Positions 17,312-27,204 of a DNA stretch of 64,000 nt are shown in pieces. Each line of letters opens with the position of its first letter. Position 1 is the stretch's first letter. The translations under genes and the position numbers were made by a program. Location of the stretch: assembly GCF_019334305.1 (NCBI RefSeq), contig NZ_JAHWGH010000018.1, forward strand, positions 444,009-508,008, in the 5' to 3' direction. The stretch is from Rossellomorea orangium. Its GTDB lineage: Bacteria; Bacillota; Bacilli; Bacillales; Bacillaceae_B. The notes under the pieces are model-generated. The model did not search any database, was not told the DNA's origin, and saw only the letters and a program-made list of their open reading frames with translations.

Positions 17312-18193
17312 TCAGCGTATCCATCCATTTTCTTTGAAATGCTTTAAGAATACTTCATTCAATGGGGTCATGCTATTTGTCAGGAGGTAACCAAAGCCCC
17401 ACCTTTTACATAATGATTCAATATGTTCATTGTGTACCCGCAATCGTTCCTGATAGTTCATCACTATATTCCGATTTAATGATACATTTACATCCTTATG
17501 GTTTTCACTATCTATTAATTTCACATCGCCCAGATACGTCGGGGACATTTCTTCTTCATCGAGTAACTGTATAAAATAGATCATTTCATTTTTTACAGAC
17601 AGCCTTTTAAGAGTATCCCTGATCAGTGATATGGGTTCCAAACCATCCGAAATGATGAAAGAAACCGGATTTTTCTTACGGACACCCTTTTCCATTTCCT
17701 TAAAGAATGAAAGACTCTCACCTTCCGCAATGTTTGATGATAGTCCCTGTATATCAAACAGAATGGCTTTTGCATCACGTGGACCCTTCTTCGTGAAAGT
17801 CTTCTGTGAAGGGGTTCCGACACAATTCAACGTGAGATGGTCATCATTCGCGAGGGCAACGAATGAAATGGCACCTGCCAATTCTCTCGCTCTCTTCCAC
17901 TTTCTACCTTCTTTTACCATAGAATTGGTGCAGTCAAGATAAATATGGACCTTTATTTCCCTCTCATCCAAATATCTTTTAATAAAGATCTTATTCGTTC
18001 TGGCATAAACATTCCAATCGATTTGCCTGACATCGTCACCAAGCTCATACATTTGATAATCTGAGAATTCAAGGGAACTGCCTTGATAGTTTGCTATGCG
18101 TGAACCCTTCTGATGTCCCATTCTCATTCGATTCCCTCTGATTCTGTGCCTTTTCAACTGTGCCAGTAACTGGCTGTTCCAAAAGGATCTCAT
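17312..18193 (-). CDS. DUF58 protein
   Basis: 293 residues, soluble, without membrane helices. The DUF58 core YELGDDVRQIDWNVYART and following ERE-rich strand are clear, and the segment with IYLDCTNSM is a VWA-like strand in which the usual DxSxS is DCTNS, close to a MIDAS. It overlaps the MoxR stop codon by four bases (ATGA), so translation is coupled. DUF58 proteins nearly always sit next to MoxR ATPases; their biochemical role is not established. Confidence 0.9.
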   Translation of the reverse strand: MRSFWNSQLLAQLKRHRIRGNRMRMGHQKGSRIANYQGSSLEFSDYQMYELGDDVRQIDWNVYARTNKIFIKRYLDEREIKVHIYLDCTNSMVKEGRKWKRARELAGAISFVALANDDHLTLNCVGTPSQKTFTKKGPRDAKAILFDIQGLSSNIAEGESLSFFKEMEKGVRKKNPVSFIISDGLEPISLIRDTLKRLSVKNEMIYFIQLLDEEEMSPTYLGDVKLIDSENHKDVNVSLNRNIVMNYQERLRVHNEHIESLCKRWGFGYLLTNSMTPLNEVFLKHFKENGWIR

Positions 18194-19191
18194 CGGGACT
18201 CACCCTTTTGAACCCAATCGATTAACTCATGAATGAGTTCATCGGTCTTCACATTCATCGCTTCCCCTTCAAAGTTCAGGATGATACGGTGCCTTAGAAC
18301 GAGAGGGGCGACCTTTTTAATATCTCCCATGGATATATGGTACCTGCCTTCTGTCAGAGCCCTTGCCTTTGCCATCAGTATGACATTTTGAAGCCCTCTG
18401 GGTCCGCTCCCATATTCAACATATTGCTTGATACTTTCTGTCGTCTTCTCGCCATCTGGATGTGTTCCGTCAATGAGGTCTATGGCAAAATCAATCATCT
18501 CTTCTGTCACCATAATTTCTTTAACCAGTTCCTGAATCCTCAAAAGCTCCATCTGACTTATCTTCTTCTTGAGATGAACCTCATCGGTTCCAGTGGTACG
18601 TTTGATAATTTGTTTCAATTCTTCTTTAGATGGATAGGAAACGATGATCTTACTCATGAAACGGTCAACCTGGGCTTCAGGGAGTGGGTAGGTTCCTTCA
18701 AGATCAATGGGATTTTGAGTGGCCAATACAAAGAAAGGCTTTCCAAGCGTCATGGTTTCACCTACCACTGTCACCGTATGCTCGGCCATCGCTTCCAGCA
18801 GGGCACTTTGGGTTTTTGGGGTTGAACGGTTGATTTCATCGGCCAATACAAGTTGGTGAAACAAAGGACCTTCATGAAAAACGAATGGGTGTTCATCATC
18901 CCTGACTTGCTTCATGACCATGGTGCCGGTAATATCTGTAGGCATCAAGTCAGGCGTGAATTGGATCCGGGAGAAACTGAGATCCATCACATTCGAAATG
19001 GAACGGACAAGCATCGTTTTTCCTACACCCGGTAACCCTTCCAGAAGAGAATGCCCACCTGCCAGGATGGTCCATAGAACCCCTTCAAGAATATCCTCCT
19101 GTCCGACAATGTACCGCTGGACCTCTCTTTTTACTTCCTCCATTTTTTCAGAGGCATCTCTGAACTGATGTTCCTTATCTTCAATATTCAT
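18190..19191 (-). CDS. MoxR-family AAA+ ATPase
   Basis: About 333 residues, cytoplasmic. Walker A GLPGVGKT, Walker B VLADEIN followed by the MoxR-typical STPKTQSALLEAM, and sensor-1 ATQNP are all intact, with the C-terminal AAA lid domain. A longer frame begins with GTG 19200, but GGGAGA touches that codon; ATG 19191 is 9 bases away and preferred. MoxR ATPases act as chaperones for complex assembly with VWA partners, which are encoded immediately downstream. Confidence 0.92.
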   Translation of the reverse strand: MNIEDKEHQFRDASEKMEEVKREVQRYIVGQEDILEGVLWTILAGGHSLLEGLPGVGKTMLVRSISNVMDLSFSRIQFTPDLMPTDITGTMVMKQVRDDEHPFVFHEGPLFHQLVLADEINRSTPKTQSALLEAMAEHTVTVVGETMTLGKPFFVLATQNPIDLEGTYPLPEAQVDRFMSKIIVSYPSKEELKQIIKRTTGTDEVHLKKKISQMELLRIQELVKEIMVTEEMIDFAIDLIDGTHPDGEKTTESIKQYVEYGSGPRGLQNVILMAKARALTEGRYHISMGDIKKVAPLVLRHRIILNFEGEAMNVKTDELIHELIDWVQKGESR

Positions 19192-19196
19192 CCATT

Positions 19197-20693
19197 TCAC
19201 TCTCCCGGATCTATTTCACTAAAATAGGACTCTATAATATGTTCTAAATCTTTTGGAATGGTCGCTCGACTTGCACCATTCCGATATGAAGAATAGTACT
19301 CTTGATAGACTTCTTCATAAGATCGCAAGGAACCTTTTTGGACCGGTCCATCGGTCTCGAACTGATCTCCCCGTTCACCTTTCCCTAATTCTCCTGAATC
19401 AAGTTCTACAGAATTCTTTCCAGAAATCTTTTCAGGTACTGAGAGCATTTCCCTGGAACCCTGACCACTTCCCGCACCATTCCCATTGCCTGCAGCTCCT
19501 TTCCCGCTGCCATTGCCTCCACCGGCACCGGATCCATTTCCACTTTGTCCCGTAGAATTTTGTGTTCCGCTTCCCTGCCCCCCATTTGCAGTAGATGGCT
19601 TTTGATTTGTAGTCGAAGCGGTGTTTGGTTGACTGGAAGACGATGATCCTTTTTGATGCGAAGAAGGCTTTTGAGCCACTGTTCCGGGATCTGTCGTCGT
19701 ACCACTTTCCCCGATGGCTTTCTGTAAAAGCTCTGCTTCTTTTTGCATCTCTTCTTGAAGTTTAGCCAGTTGACTCATCCCCTCTGATCCCCTGGTTTCA
19801 TTCAACAGGTCTGCTAATTCTTCAGGTGAGTCAATACCTTGATCTTTCAATGCTTTCATCAGTTCATCTTTCTGTTGTTCTGACAGCTTATTCAATGATT
19901 TCATCAGTTTACCGTCAGCATCTTCTAGGGCCTTTTTTATAGTGGGTAAGTTTAAACGATCCAGATCATGTTTCACTTCGAGCAGCTTGGCATTTTGTTT
20001 CTCCACCTTTTTCTTCTTAAGATCCAGTTCCTTTACGACTTTGTTGATTTCTTTGTATCTCTCTGCCGCCTTCTTCTTATCCTTCAACTCTTCGTTTTCC
20101 TTTAGCAGTCTTTCTTTAATAGCGGCATTTCCTTTCTTTTTCGCCTGTTCCGTTATACGTTTGTCTGACTGAGCGATGATCTCCCTTTCCCGCTCCATTT
20201 GGTTTGCTTGTTGAAAAGTGGCATCGCGTTGAGTGTAAATCAGAAAGGATAAAAGAACGAGTGATAGCGTAGTCATCAGCCATTTCGGCCGCATAATCTT
20301 TTTCCGATATCCCTTGATTTCTGGAAAAGCCCTTAGCATTCTCTCCAGGGCATCCCGGGTGACCAATGGTGATAAAGGATGATCACTTTGAAGACTGCTA
20401 AAAGCTGCAGTCACACGATTATCTTCAATGAACCGGTCATAGAACAAGGCGCTATCCTTTAAGGTCGGCCTTCTATTGAAAGTCACCATTCCACCGGCGA
20501 TAAATATAAGGGTGATCCCGCTCCAAAGGATTCTATCCCAATACGGAATGGCGATGATCGATGCGAGAGTGATGACGAATAGAGCAAAGGCTCCTGCATA
20601 GACAAGCAGGAGCTGGAGAGAATTCCAACATTCGTTGATCAAAAGCTTTTTCCTTATTTGCTTAAGTAATTGAAAAAATTGATTCGAGTCCAT
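19197..20693 (-). CDS. Membrane-anchored coiled-coil protein with a disordered Gly/Ser/Asn-rich linker
   Basis: 498 residues of unknown function. Membrane helices at about 28-48, 54-72 and 137-153; then a long charged coiled coil (about 165-330, many Lys/Glu heptads with EELKDKKKAAERYKE-like runs); then about 85 residues rich in Gly, Ser, Asn, Thr and Gln (about 335-420); then a compact C-terminus with YEEVYQEYY, a motif often seen in such MoxR-operon proteins. It lies between the ABC permease and MoxR, 11 bases after the permease gene. It may link transporter and ATPase; this is inference. Confidence 0.75.
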   Translation of the reverse strand: MDSNQFFQLLKQIRKKLLINECWNSLQLLLVYAGAFALFVITLASIIAIPYWDRILWSGITLIFIAGGMVTFNRRPTLKDSALFYDRFIEDNRVTAAFSSLQSDHPLSPLVTRDALERMLRAFPEIKGYRKKIMRPKWLMTTLSLVLLSFLIYTQRDATFQQANQMEREREIIAQSDKRITEQAKKKGNAAIKERLLKENEELKDKKKAAERYKEINKVVKELDLKKKKVEKQNAKLLEVKHDLDRLNLPTIKKALEDADGKLMKSLNKLSEQQKDELMKALKDQGIDSPEELADLLNETRGSEGMSQLAKLQEEMQKEAELLQKAIGESGTTTDPGTVAQKPSSHQKGSSSSSQPNTASTTNQKPSTANGGQGSGTQNSTGQSGNGSGAGGGNGSGKGAAGNGNGAGSGQGSREMLSVPEKISGKNSVELDSGELGKGERGDQFETDGPVQKGSLRSYEEVYQEYYSSYRNGASRATIPKDLEHIIESYFSEIDPGE

Positions 20694-20704
20694 TTTCTCA
20701 CCCT

Positions 20705-21550
20705 CTATTTAGTGCTCTTCACCTTCATACTCGGTCTTAGCTTCAAAATGCTCAGGGACAGAGATATTACAGCAAATACTGTATATATACTCAGGAATGA
20801 GATCCAAAGCGGAAACTTGATTCCACTTCGTGTATAGATTTCTTCAATTGCCATCGGTTCAAAATGCCCCATGATGACAATGGCAGGGTTGAACATCGCA
20901 ATAAGGTAAGGGACAGGAGTGGTCTGATTCTGGTATGGTCCGTTCCCCATTGCCATAGAAAGCATGAAGAGAAACAACGTCCCCCCTACGAGAAACAGTA
21001 CCGTTGCATAGGTTGTCACCATGGATACAATGGTTTTACGGATTACAGTTGAATAAAACACTCCCATTGAACCAAAGGTGAACACGAGAAATAAGCTGTA
21101 CCCAAACACGGTGAATAAATCTGAAGGGGATACGCCCCCGAATAAGAAAACAAAACTATAAAGCGGCAAGCTTGATATGACTAGTAAGAGTAAATAGGAA
21201 ACGGACGAAACGAGCTTACTCAAAATTATGCTCATGGAACTTTGTTCTGTCGTTAACAACATACTCAACGTTTGTTTCTCCCTTTCACCGCTGATGACAC
21301 CACCAGTCAGACCGGGGGTAATGAATAGTACGAGCGCAAGCTGCAAGAATGAGAGAATCATAAACATCACCCTGCTCTCTTCAGGTCGAAAATAGCCCGT
21401 ATTTGAAAACCGGGTTTGCATATAGATGAACCCGATGACGACAATACCTATGGCAATCAAGTAGCACAGCATCCCGATGAACGCTTTAAATGAACGGAAC
21501 CGGAGCTTGAATTCTTTATTTAACATGGGATTGATGAATAATGATCTCAT
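20705..21550 (-). CDS. ABC-2 type transporter permease
   Basis: 281 residues with six predicted membrane helices (about 25-46, 65-85, 105-130, 140-165, 172-195, 245-268). The central GEREKQTLSMLLTT is the coupling-helix region conserved in ABC-2 permeases such as GldF. Its ATG overlaps the ATPase stop codon by four bases, so it is the membrane partner of that ATPase. The transported substrate is unknown; extracellular-protein genes in the operon suggest an envelope function. Confidence 0.88.
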   Translation of the reverse strand: MRSLFINPMLNKEFKLRFRSFKAFIGMLCYLIAIGIVVIGFIYMQTRFSNTGYFRPEESRVMFMILSFLQLALVLFITPGLTGGVISGEREKQTLSMLLTTEQSSMSIILSKLVSSVSYLLLLVISSLPLYSFVFLFGGVSPSDLFTVFGYSLFLVFTFGSMGVFYSTVIRKTIVSMVTTYATVLFLVGGTLFLFMLSMAMGNGPYQNQTTPVPYLIAMFNPAIVIMGHFEPMAIEEIYTRSGIKFPLWISFLSIYTVFAVISLSLSILKLRPSMKVKSTK

Positions 21551-22482
21551 GAAAGGGTCACTCCTTTCGTTATCTCCATAAAGACATCCTCCAAGTTTGT
21601 TTCTGTTTCTTTGAAGCTCAGAATGGGAATGTCATTTAAGATGGCTTTCTTCAGTAATTCAATCTGCCCTGTTTCTTCTCCCTTATAAAGGAACTGAAGG
21701 GTCTTGCTTTCTTCGTTCACTTCGATCTTGGAAACAAAAGGATCGTCTTCAAAAAATGCAGCCGCACTTTCAACAAGCCCCCTCACTTTCACCACAATCA
21801 GCTTATCTGCCTGAAGTTGAAATTGAATGTCCGATACAGAACCATGTGCAACAAGTTTCCCATTATCGATGACTCCTATTTCATCACACATTTCAGCAAG
21901 CTCGGGAAGGATATGGGAGGAAATCAGGATGGTTTTCCCCATCTTTTTCAATTCCTTAAGGATTTCCCTCATCTCGACCCTCGCCCTCGGATCAAGACCC
22001 GAAGCCGGTTCATCAAGGATCAGGACCTCCGGATCATGGATAAGGCATCTTGCCAGACAGAGTCGCTGCTTCATCCCCCTTGATAAAAGGTCCACATAGG
22101 AATCTTTTTTATGAGAGAGATTGACCAGTTCCAATAGCTGCGGAATGAGCTTTTTTCTTTGGGCAGCAGGGATTTTGTAGCTGGCACCGTAGAAATCAAG
22201 ATATTCCTCTGCTTTCAATTGATCATACACACCGAAGAAGTCGGGCATATATCCAATTTGTCTCCGGACCAATTTAGGCTCATGGCTGATATTGAATCCA
22301 TTCACCGTAGCGGTTCCAGCTGTGGGGGCAAGAAGTGTCGCAAGTATAGAAAACGTCGTAGATTTCCCTGCTCCATTCTGACCGACAAATCCGAATACTG
22401 TTCCTTTTTCAATGGATAAATTCAGATTATCCAAAGCAAGGAATGACCCATAACGTTTCGATAAATTTTGAATTTCAATCAT
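21547..22482 (-). CDS. ABC transporter ATP-binding protein
   Basis: 311 residues. Walker A GQNGAGKS, Q-loop, signature LSRGMKQRL (a variant of LSGGQ seen in the GldA/NatA group), Walker B VLILDEP with D-loop SGLD, and a C-terminal extension of about 90 residues. It overlaps both the large upstream gene and the permease gene by four bases. It powers the ABC-2 permease encoded next. Its LSRGM signature is common in ABC-2 ATPases and is not a defect. Confidence 0.92.
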   Translation of the reverse strand: MIEIQNLSKRYGSFLALDNLNLSIEKGTVFGFVGQNGAGKSTTFSILATLLAPTAGTATVNGFNISHEPKLVRRQIGYMPDFFGVYDQLKAEEYLDFYGASYKIPAAQRKKLIPQLLELVNLSHKKDSYVDLLSRGMKQRLCLARCLIHDPEVLILDEPASGLDPRARVEMREILKELKKMGKTILISSHILPELAEMCDEIGVIDNGKLVAHGSVSDIQFQLQADKLIVVKVRGLVESAAAFFEDDPFVSKIEVNEESKTLQFLYKGEETGQIELLKKAILNDIPILSFKETETNLEDVFMEITKGVTLS

Positions 22483-24884
22483 GGTTGAACCTCCCCTTTC
22501 AGCACAATGGAAGGAAGGCGAACAAATGGATCCCCTTGTGAGCGTTTTTCGAATTCGAAAACGATTTCTCCATTGTCATTCAAATAATCTTTCATTTTTT
22601 CCTTTACTTCAATTGAGTTCGCTGATGTCTCTTCCAGGTTTATCTTCTCTTCCGTTTGCGGGTCGACAAGTGAGAATTGAAGGACCCCTCCGGTATGAAG
22701 CGTCATATTCAAGGAATGTAGATTGACCTTGGTAAGATCGATCTGTTTAGGGAGCTGAATGGTCATTTCATATGTACCATCCTCGATTCCTATTTCATCA
22801 GCGCCATTAGGAGAATAATGCTCGATGATTTGCCCACTCAGCGGTTTAACATCAAGATCAAGTTGCTCACTGCGAAGCGTAAATGCGCCTTTATAATTCC
22901 CAAGTGAAGGAAAGTGTTGATAAAGTAGCGAGAAATTATCGGATTTTGATTCTTTATCCTTGATGCTCATCTCAAAGATGCTGGCTTCGGTATATCCAAA
23001 TATGACCGGTGAATTACTTTCATTATCGGATGAGATCATCTGTGCTGCGAAGTTTTCCAATCGTTCCTTTTTTTGTTGTTTTATGCTTTGTTGATTCGGG
23101 AAAGGTGCCGCCATATTAGGATTTCCGATCGGTGAAGACAAATAATCGGTTGAAAGCTTCTTATCGATTTTAAGGCTTTCCCCAGCCTTCACTTCACCCA
23201 CCCGATAGATGCGGGAGCCTGACCAAATATATACATCTGTAAAGTCGTATGGGAAATCATTCAGAATGGTCCCTGTAACCGTTTTATCCTTTAATACTAA
23301 TTCAGGAACAAAGCTTCCCAATTTATTCTTTTCACTTGTACCAAGAACTGTCCTTGTCGACCAGTACTCTACATCCCTGAACGTGATCTTTCTTTTATCC
23401 TTACTTAGTTCTTCTACAGCAAACTGGTATTGGCTCCCTCCACCCGGGTTATTCCTTATCCTAGCCGGTGTCAGCTCCAGTTGGTTCTTATCAGATACAA
23501 AATCATAGTCTCCACCGGAATTCGAAAGGGCTGTAAATGCTGAAATGCCGTGAACGCTTTGATCATCTTCTACTTTTAATATGTTCATTTGGTTCAGATG
23601 CGGCTTAGAGATTCTGTCTTTGGCTCCTGTAACGAAGATTCCTGTAGAGACAAGGATGGAAATGGCAGGGATGATCCACCATGCCTGTTCACGTTTATCT
23701 AATTTTCTTAATGCAAAATATAACAGTGGCACAATGACAATCAAATAAATGATTAGAATAATAACTAAAGTACTGACTTTAAAGTTTGTAGATGGAAAGA
23801 GTTCATTGCTATCCGCTACTTCATAATAAATTCTTTCCAAAAAGCTTTGATCGCCATTTTGCTGCCCAAGCAGGAAGTACGGTTCGGTTTTTGACAACAT
23901 GTTTGCAAACCATTCATCATAATGTTCCCATCCGTTCAAGACGGGATCCCCCAGTGAAAAGGATGTTTGCCATACTTCCCCCAACCCTTTGGCATTCATT
24001 GCGACTAAAGGGATATCATTCTGCTCAACGATCACTTCAGCATCTGGATTCACCTTACCTTTTAAAATGGGTAAAGAACTGAAAGAAGGGTTAATGCTTT
24101 TCTTCACATTAAAGGAAGAGGTATCAGAAAGCGTTCCTTCCTCATTCAATGTAAGAGGGACCATATCCGATAATGGACCCAATGTATCTTCCTGATGAGG
24201 CGAGGCACCAACCATTAATACTCCTCCATTTTTAACCCAGCTCATAAGAATCCTCTGCTGGGTCCCCTTGAGTTCAGTCAGATTGAACTGGTCAATGACA
24301 ATATAATCAAGCATTTGTAATCCGTTCTTTTCTTCAGGGAAAGTCTCTTTGGTAAGAGTCAATGTCTCAACCGTATTTCCTCCCATGGTAGAACCTTTGA
24401 TACCTTTTAATCGATCGGGGTTTTCACTTAATAGTCCGATTGTCGTATTGTTGCTATAAATGAAATTAGGTGTTAAACGTTTATCTCCTTTAAATTTCAC
24501 TTCTTTTCCGTTTTCCCATGATCCCTCAAACAGATGAATGGTCTGAAGATTTGAATTGTGTCTGATCTCATCGTTAAAGCCGGGAATGGAAAATGTGTAT
24601 GTACGTTCTGAATCGGCAGGGACGTCTATGGACAATGCCCTTGCTCCTCCGGTTTGATAAGATGGTGCATAATCAAATAATAGATCGCCTTTGAAATCGG
24701 AACCTGTATTTTCAACCTTCACTGTAATAGGAAAGCCTCGACCTTCTTTTACTTTTCCGTCAATTCCTTCTTCCACTGAAATTTTCATTTGTCCTTCGGC
24801 TAGTGTTGTGTCCTGTATTAACAGAAACATCAAGACGCCTAAGAACGTGACAAATATTGCTTTTGCCAACCTAGTCACATGCAT
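22479..24884 (-). CDS. Large exported membrane protein, first gene of the MoxR-VWA-ABC operon
   Basis: 801 residues, unknown function. An N-terminal signal or anchor helix (5-24), a beta-rich ectodomain (30-365) that includes an amidotransferase-like strand and loop pattern (WVKNGGVLMVGASPH, 216-230), two membrane helices (about 371-391 and 402-420), and a second ectodomain to the C-terminus. The frame extends to 24917, but GGAGAGGGG fits ATG 24884 (MHVTRLAK). It resembles GldG-type partners of ABC-2 systems in layout only. A palindromic operator lies over its promoter. Confidence 0.75.
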   Translation of the reverse strand: MHVTRLAKAIFVTFLGVLMFLLIQDTTLAEGQMKISVEEGIDGKVKEGRGFPITVKVENTGSDFKGDLLFDYAPSYQTGGARALSIDVPADSERTYTFSIPGFNDEIRHNSNLQTIHLFEGSWENGKEVKFKGDKRLTPNFIYSNNTTIGLLSENPDRLKGIKGSTMGGNTVETLTLTKETFPEEKNGLQMLDYIVIDQFNLTELKGTQQRILMSWVKNGGVLMVGASPHQEDTLGPLSDMVPLTLNEEGTLSDTSSFNVKKSINPSFSSLPILKGKVNPDAEVIVEQNDIPLVAMNAKGLGEVWQTSFSLGDPVLNGWEHYDEWFANMLSKTEPYFLLGQQNGDQSFLERIYYEVADSNELFPSTNFKVSTLVIILIIYLIVIVPLLYFALRKLDKREQAWWIIPAISILVSTGIFVTGAKDRISKPHLNQMNILKVEDDQSVHGISAFTALSNSGGDYDFVSDKNQLELTPARIRNNPGGGSQYQFAVEELSKDKRKITFRDVEYWSTRTVLGTSEKNKLGSFVPELVLKDKTVTGTILNDFPYDFTDVYIWSGSRIYRVGEVKAGESLKIDKKLSTDYLSSPIGNPNMAAPFPNQQSIKQQKKERLENFAAQMISSDNESNSPVIFGYTEASIFEMSIKDKESKSDNFSLLYQHFPSLGNYKGAFTLRSEQLDLDVKPLSGQIIEHYSPNGADEIGIEDGTYEMTIQLPKQIDLTKVNLHSLNMTLHTGGVLQFSLVDPQTEEKINLEETSANSIEVKEKMKDYLNDNGEIVFEFEKRSQGDPFVRLPSIVLKGEVQP

Positions 24885-24986
24885 TCCCCTCTCCCTTTCT
24901 CTATCTCTCTTGAACATAGACGAAATGAAATAGGAAAAAGTTTCTTTTTTTCTATCTTCTTTTTCCTTTTTCGACCAGTTCTCTCA

Positions 24987-25020
24987 AGTGTAATATTACA
25001 CTATCCACACATAATCTCAA
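24987..25020 (-). promoter_or_regulatory. Promoter with 16-bp palindromic operator for the MoxR-VWA-ABC operon
   Basis: Minus strand TTGAGA (25020-25015), 16-base spacer, TAATAT (24998-24993). The -10 element lies inside the perfect palindrome AGTGTAATATTACACT (24987-25002), as expected for a repressor operator. The regulator is unknown; GTGTA/TACAC half-sites are known for some GntR-type repressors. Confidence 0.5.
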
Positions 25021-25152
25021 GGGCTTTTTTACATAAATAGTATTTTTAGAGTTCTTTTTATGATTTTTTTTGATTATGATCGAATCGAGTGTCGGTTGAT
25101 TTCCGCTACGATCGACTGACTATGTTGAATTAGGTAGGACAAATGATTACAA

Positions 25153-25214
25153 AAAAAATCCGAACGATCATTCGAGATTCATTTATGAAAATCGAATTCG
25201 TTCGGATTTTTTAT
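25153..25214. terminator. Long bidirectional terminator after dapL
   Basis: AAAAAATCCGAACGA pairs with TCGTTCGGATTTTTT over 15 bp, with an inner ATTCGA/TCGAAT stem. It follows the dapL stop on the minus strand. Confidence 0.8.
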
Positions 25215-25279
25215 TGTTTTTAATATGAACAAATTGTGTGGTTAGAATGTTCCCACCCTTAACGTGGTTCACATTGAGA

Positions 25280-26395
25280 TTATACTGTACTGATATAATC
25301 CGTCAGTAGTGTGATGGCAAAGTCGATTGCTTCTTCTTTGGGATTTAATTTGCTATGGTGAAGTCCATAAGGGGAGTCGACACCCAGCCAGAACATAAAA
25401 CCGGGTATTTCTTCAAGCATGTAACCAAAGTCTTCACCAGTCATAGCCTCTTTACAAATGACAAGGTTTCTGTTCGTTTCCTTTAAAAAAGACATAAAGT
25501 GTTTTGTCCAGCCTGGATTGTTGTAAACTTGATGATACATGCTTCCATAATTCACATCAATGTCACAGTCATAGCTGATTTTCATTCCTTCGATCAACGC
25601 TTCTAAACGCTTTTTCACGCTTGCCATAGATTGTTTGGAAAGCGTACGGATCGTTCCTTCGAGTCTTGCGGTTTCTGCAATGACATTCTGAACTGTGCCA
25701 CTTTCCATCTTTCCTACAGTGATGACTGCACTGTCCAAGGGATCGACGTTGCGGGAGACGATTGACTGCATTTGCGTGACAAAGGATGAGGCCACGACAA
25801 TCATATCCTTCGTTTGATGGGGATAAGCAGCATGCCCGCCTTTTCCTTTAAAGTCAATAAATAATTCAGATGTATTGGCAAAGAGCAGTCCCTCCTTGAC
25901 GGCAATTGTCCCCACTTCATATTCCGGGGCAATATGTAAGGCAAATATGCAATCGGGCATCCATTCCTTCATGATATCACTTTGAAGCATCGGTTCCGCA
26001 CCTCCAGGTCCTTCTTCTGCCGGTTGGAAGATGAAAAGGAGATCATCTTCTATCGGATGATCTACAAAATGGGTCAGAACCCCCAATTCAATACTCATGT
26101 GAAAGTCATGTCCGCACGCATGCATCCTCCCTTCATGTGTTGAAGGAAAATCCAACCCTGTTTCTTCCTTGATCGGAAGACCATCAATGTCTCCTCTGTA
26201 GCCGATCAACTTTGAAGGATTGGTGCCATGAACCTTAATGAAAAGACCTGTTTTCCAGGGTTTGACCTCTAATCTGTCAGCAGGGAGGCCGGATACGTAA
26301 TCCAATAAGTATTTCTGTGTCTTGTATTCCTTGAATCCAAGTTCCGGAATTCTGTGGAGATCTCTCCTTATCGACTTAAAATCAACGGTTGACAT
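25280..26395 (-). CDS. dapL: N-acetyldiaminopimelate deacetylase
   Basis: Hydrolyses N-acetyl-LL-diaminopimelate to LL-diaminopimelate and acetate in the acetylase branch of lysine and cell-wall precursor synthesis. 371 residues of the M20 amidohydrolase family; metal-site motif [10 protein letters not shown] is intact and the [11 protein letters not shown] segment carries the catalytic glutamate pair. Close to B. subtilis YkuR (374). It follows dapH by about 100 bases on the same strand, as in B. subtilis ykuQ-ykuR. It ends at a strong terminator. Confidence 0.93.
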   Translation of the reverse strand: MSTVDFKSIRRDLHRIPELGFKEYKTQKYLLDYVSGLPADRLEVKPWKTGLFIKVHGTNPSKLIGYRGDIDGLPIKEETGLDFPSTHEGRMHACGHDFHMSIELGVLTHFVDHPIEDDLLFIFQPAEEGPGGAEPMLQSDIMKEWMPDCIFALHIAPEYEVGTIAVKEGLLFANTSELFIDFKGKGGHAAYPHQTKDMIVVASSFVTQMQSIVSRNVDPLDSAVITVGKMESGTVQNVIAETARLEGTIRTLSKQSMASVKKRLEALIEGMKISYDCDIDVNYGSMYHQVYNNPGWTKHFMSFLKETNRNLVICKEAMTGEDFGYMLEEIPGFMFWLGVDSPYGLHHSKLNPKEEAIDFAITLLTDYISTV

Positions 26396-26496
26396 GGGTA
26401 TCCTCCTATAATGAATTAGATTGTGAAGAAAGGGCGATTACAAGAAAAGAACAGACGTCAGCCGCCCGTTCCCTCTTTGATCTTGATATGGTTGAA

Positions 26497-27204
26497 TTAC
26501 AGTTGACGCAATTCTTGTTTAATTTCCGTTTTTGATTTGGTCTTGTCATCAATGTCTTTCAGTTTCTTTGCCGGAGTTCCCGCAACAACCGTGTAAGGAG
26601 CCACGTCATCAACGACAATCGCACCTGCTGCAACGACAGCCCCTTTTCCGACCGTTACTCCTTCAAGTACTACTGCATTGGCACCAATGACGACATCATC
26701 CTCAATGACAACCGGTTTCGCAGATGGCGGTTCGATGACTCCGGCAAGCACAGCGCCCGCTCCAATGTGGCAATTCTTTCCGACTGTTGCACGTCCCCCA
26801 AGTACTACATTCATATCGATCATTGTTCCTTCTCCTACAACTGAACCGATATTGATCATCGCACCCATCATGATGACTGCATTGTCACCGATTTCCACCT
26901 GGTCACGAATGATGGCACCTGGTTCAATACGTGCTTTCACCCCTTTTAGATCAAGAAGAGGAATCGCAGAATTGCGACGATCATTTTCTACTACGTAGTC
27001 TTCGATTTTATCTTTATTTTCTTCAAGGATAGTTGAAAGCTCGCTCCATTCTCCAAAAACCACACCCGAAGTTCCTTGAAGGAAAGTCTGGGATGAGCCG
27101 AAATCGATACTGTCCAGATTCCCTTTCACATAAACCTTCACAGGAGTTGATTTTGTACTATTTTGAATAAAAGAAATAATTTCGTTTGCATCCATCATGT
27201 TCAT
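26497..27204 (-). CDS. dapH: Tetrahydrodipicolinate N-acetyltransferase
   Basis: Acetylates tetrahydrodipicolinate with acetyl-CoA, first step of the acetylase DAP branch. 235 residues, nearly the length of B. subtilis YkuQ (236) and starting [17 protein letters not shown] like it. The middle and C-terminal half are hexapeptide repeats forming a left-handed beta-helix ([23 protein letters not shown] and similar). GGAGG precedes ATG 27204; the next in-frame ATG (27198) is a minor alternative. Operon with dapL. Confidence 0.95.
   Translation of the reverse strand: MNMMDANEIISFIQNSTKSTPVKVYVKGNLDSIDFGSSQTFLQGTSGVVFGEWSELSTILEENKDKIEDYVVENDRRNSAIPLLDLKGVKARIEPGAIIRDQVEIGDNAVIMMGAMINIGSVVGEGTMIDMNVVLGGRATVGKNCHIGAGAVLAGVIEPPSAKPVVIEDDVVIGANAVVLEGVTVGKGAVVAAGAIVVDDVAPYTVVAGTPAKKLKDIDDKTKSKTEIKQELRQL

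Larger units (their letters stand above)
24885..25279. other. Intergenic region between the operon start and dapL
   Basis: No gene seen in about 395 bases. It holds the operon promoter with a palindrome (24987-25020) and a long bipartite hairpin terminator (25153-25214). The stretch 25060-25140 has no clear feature. Confidence 0.6.
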
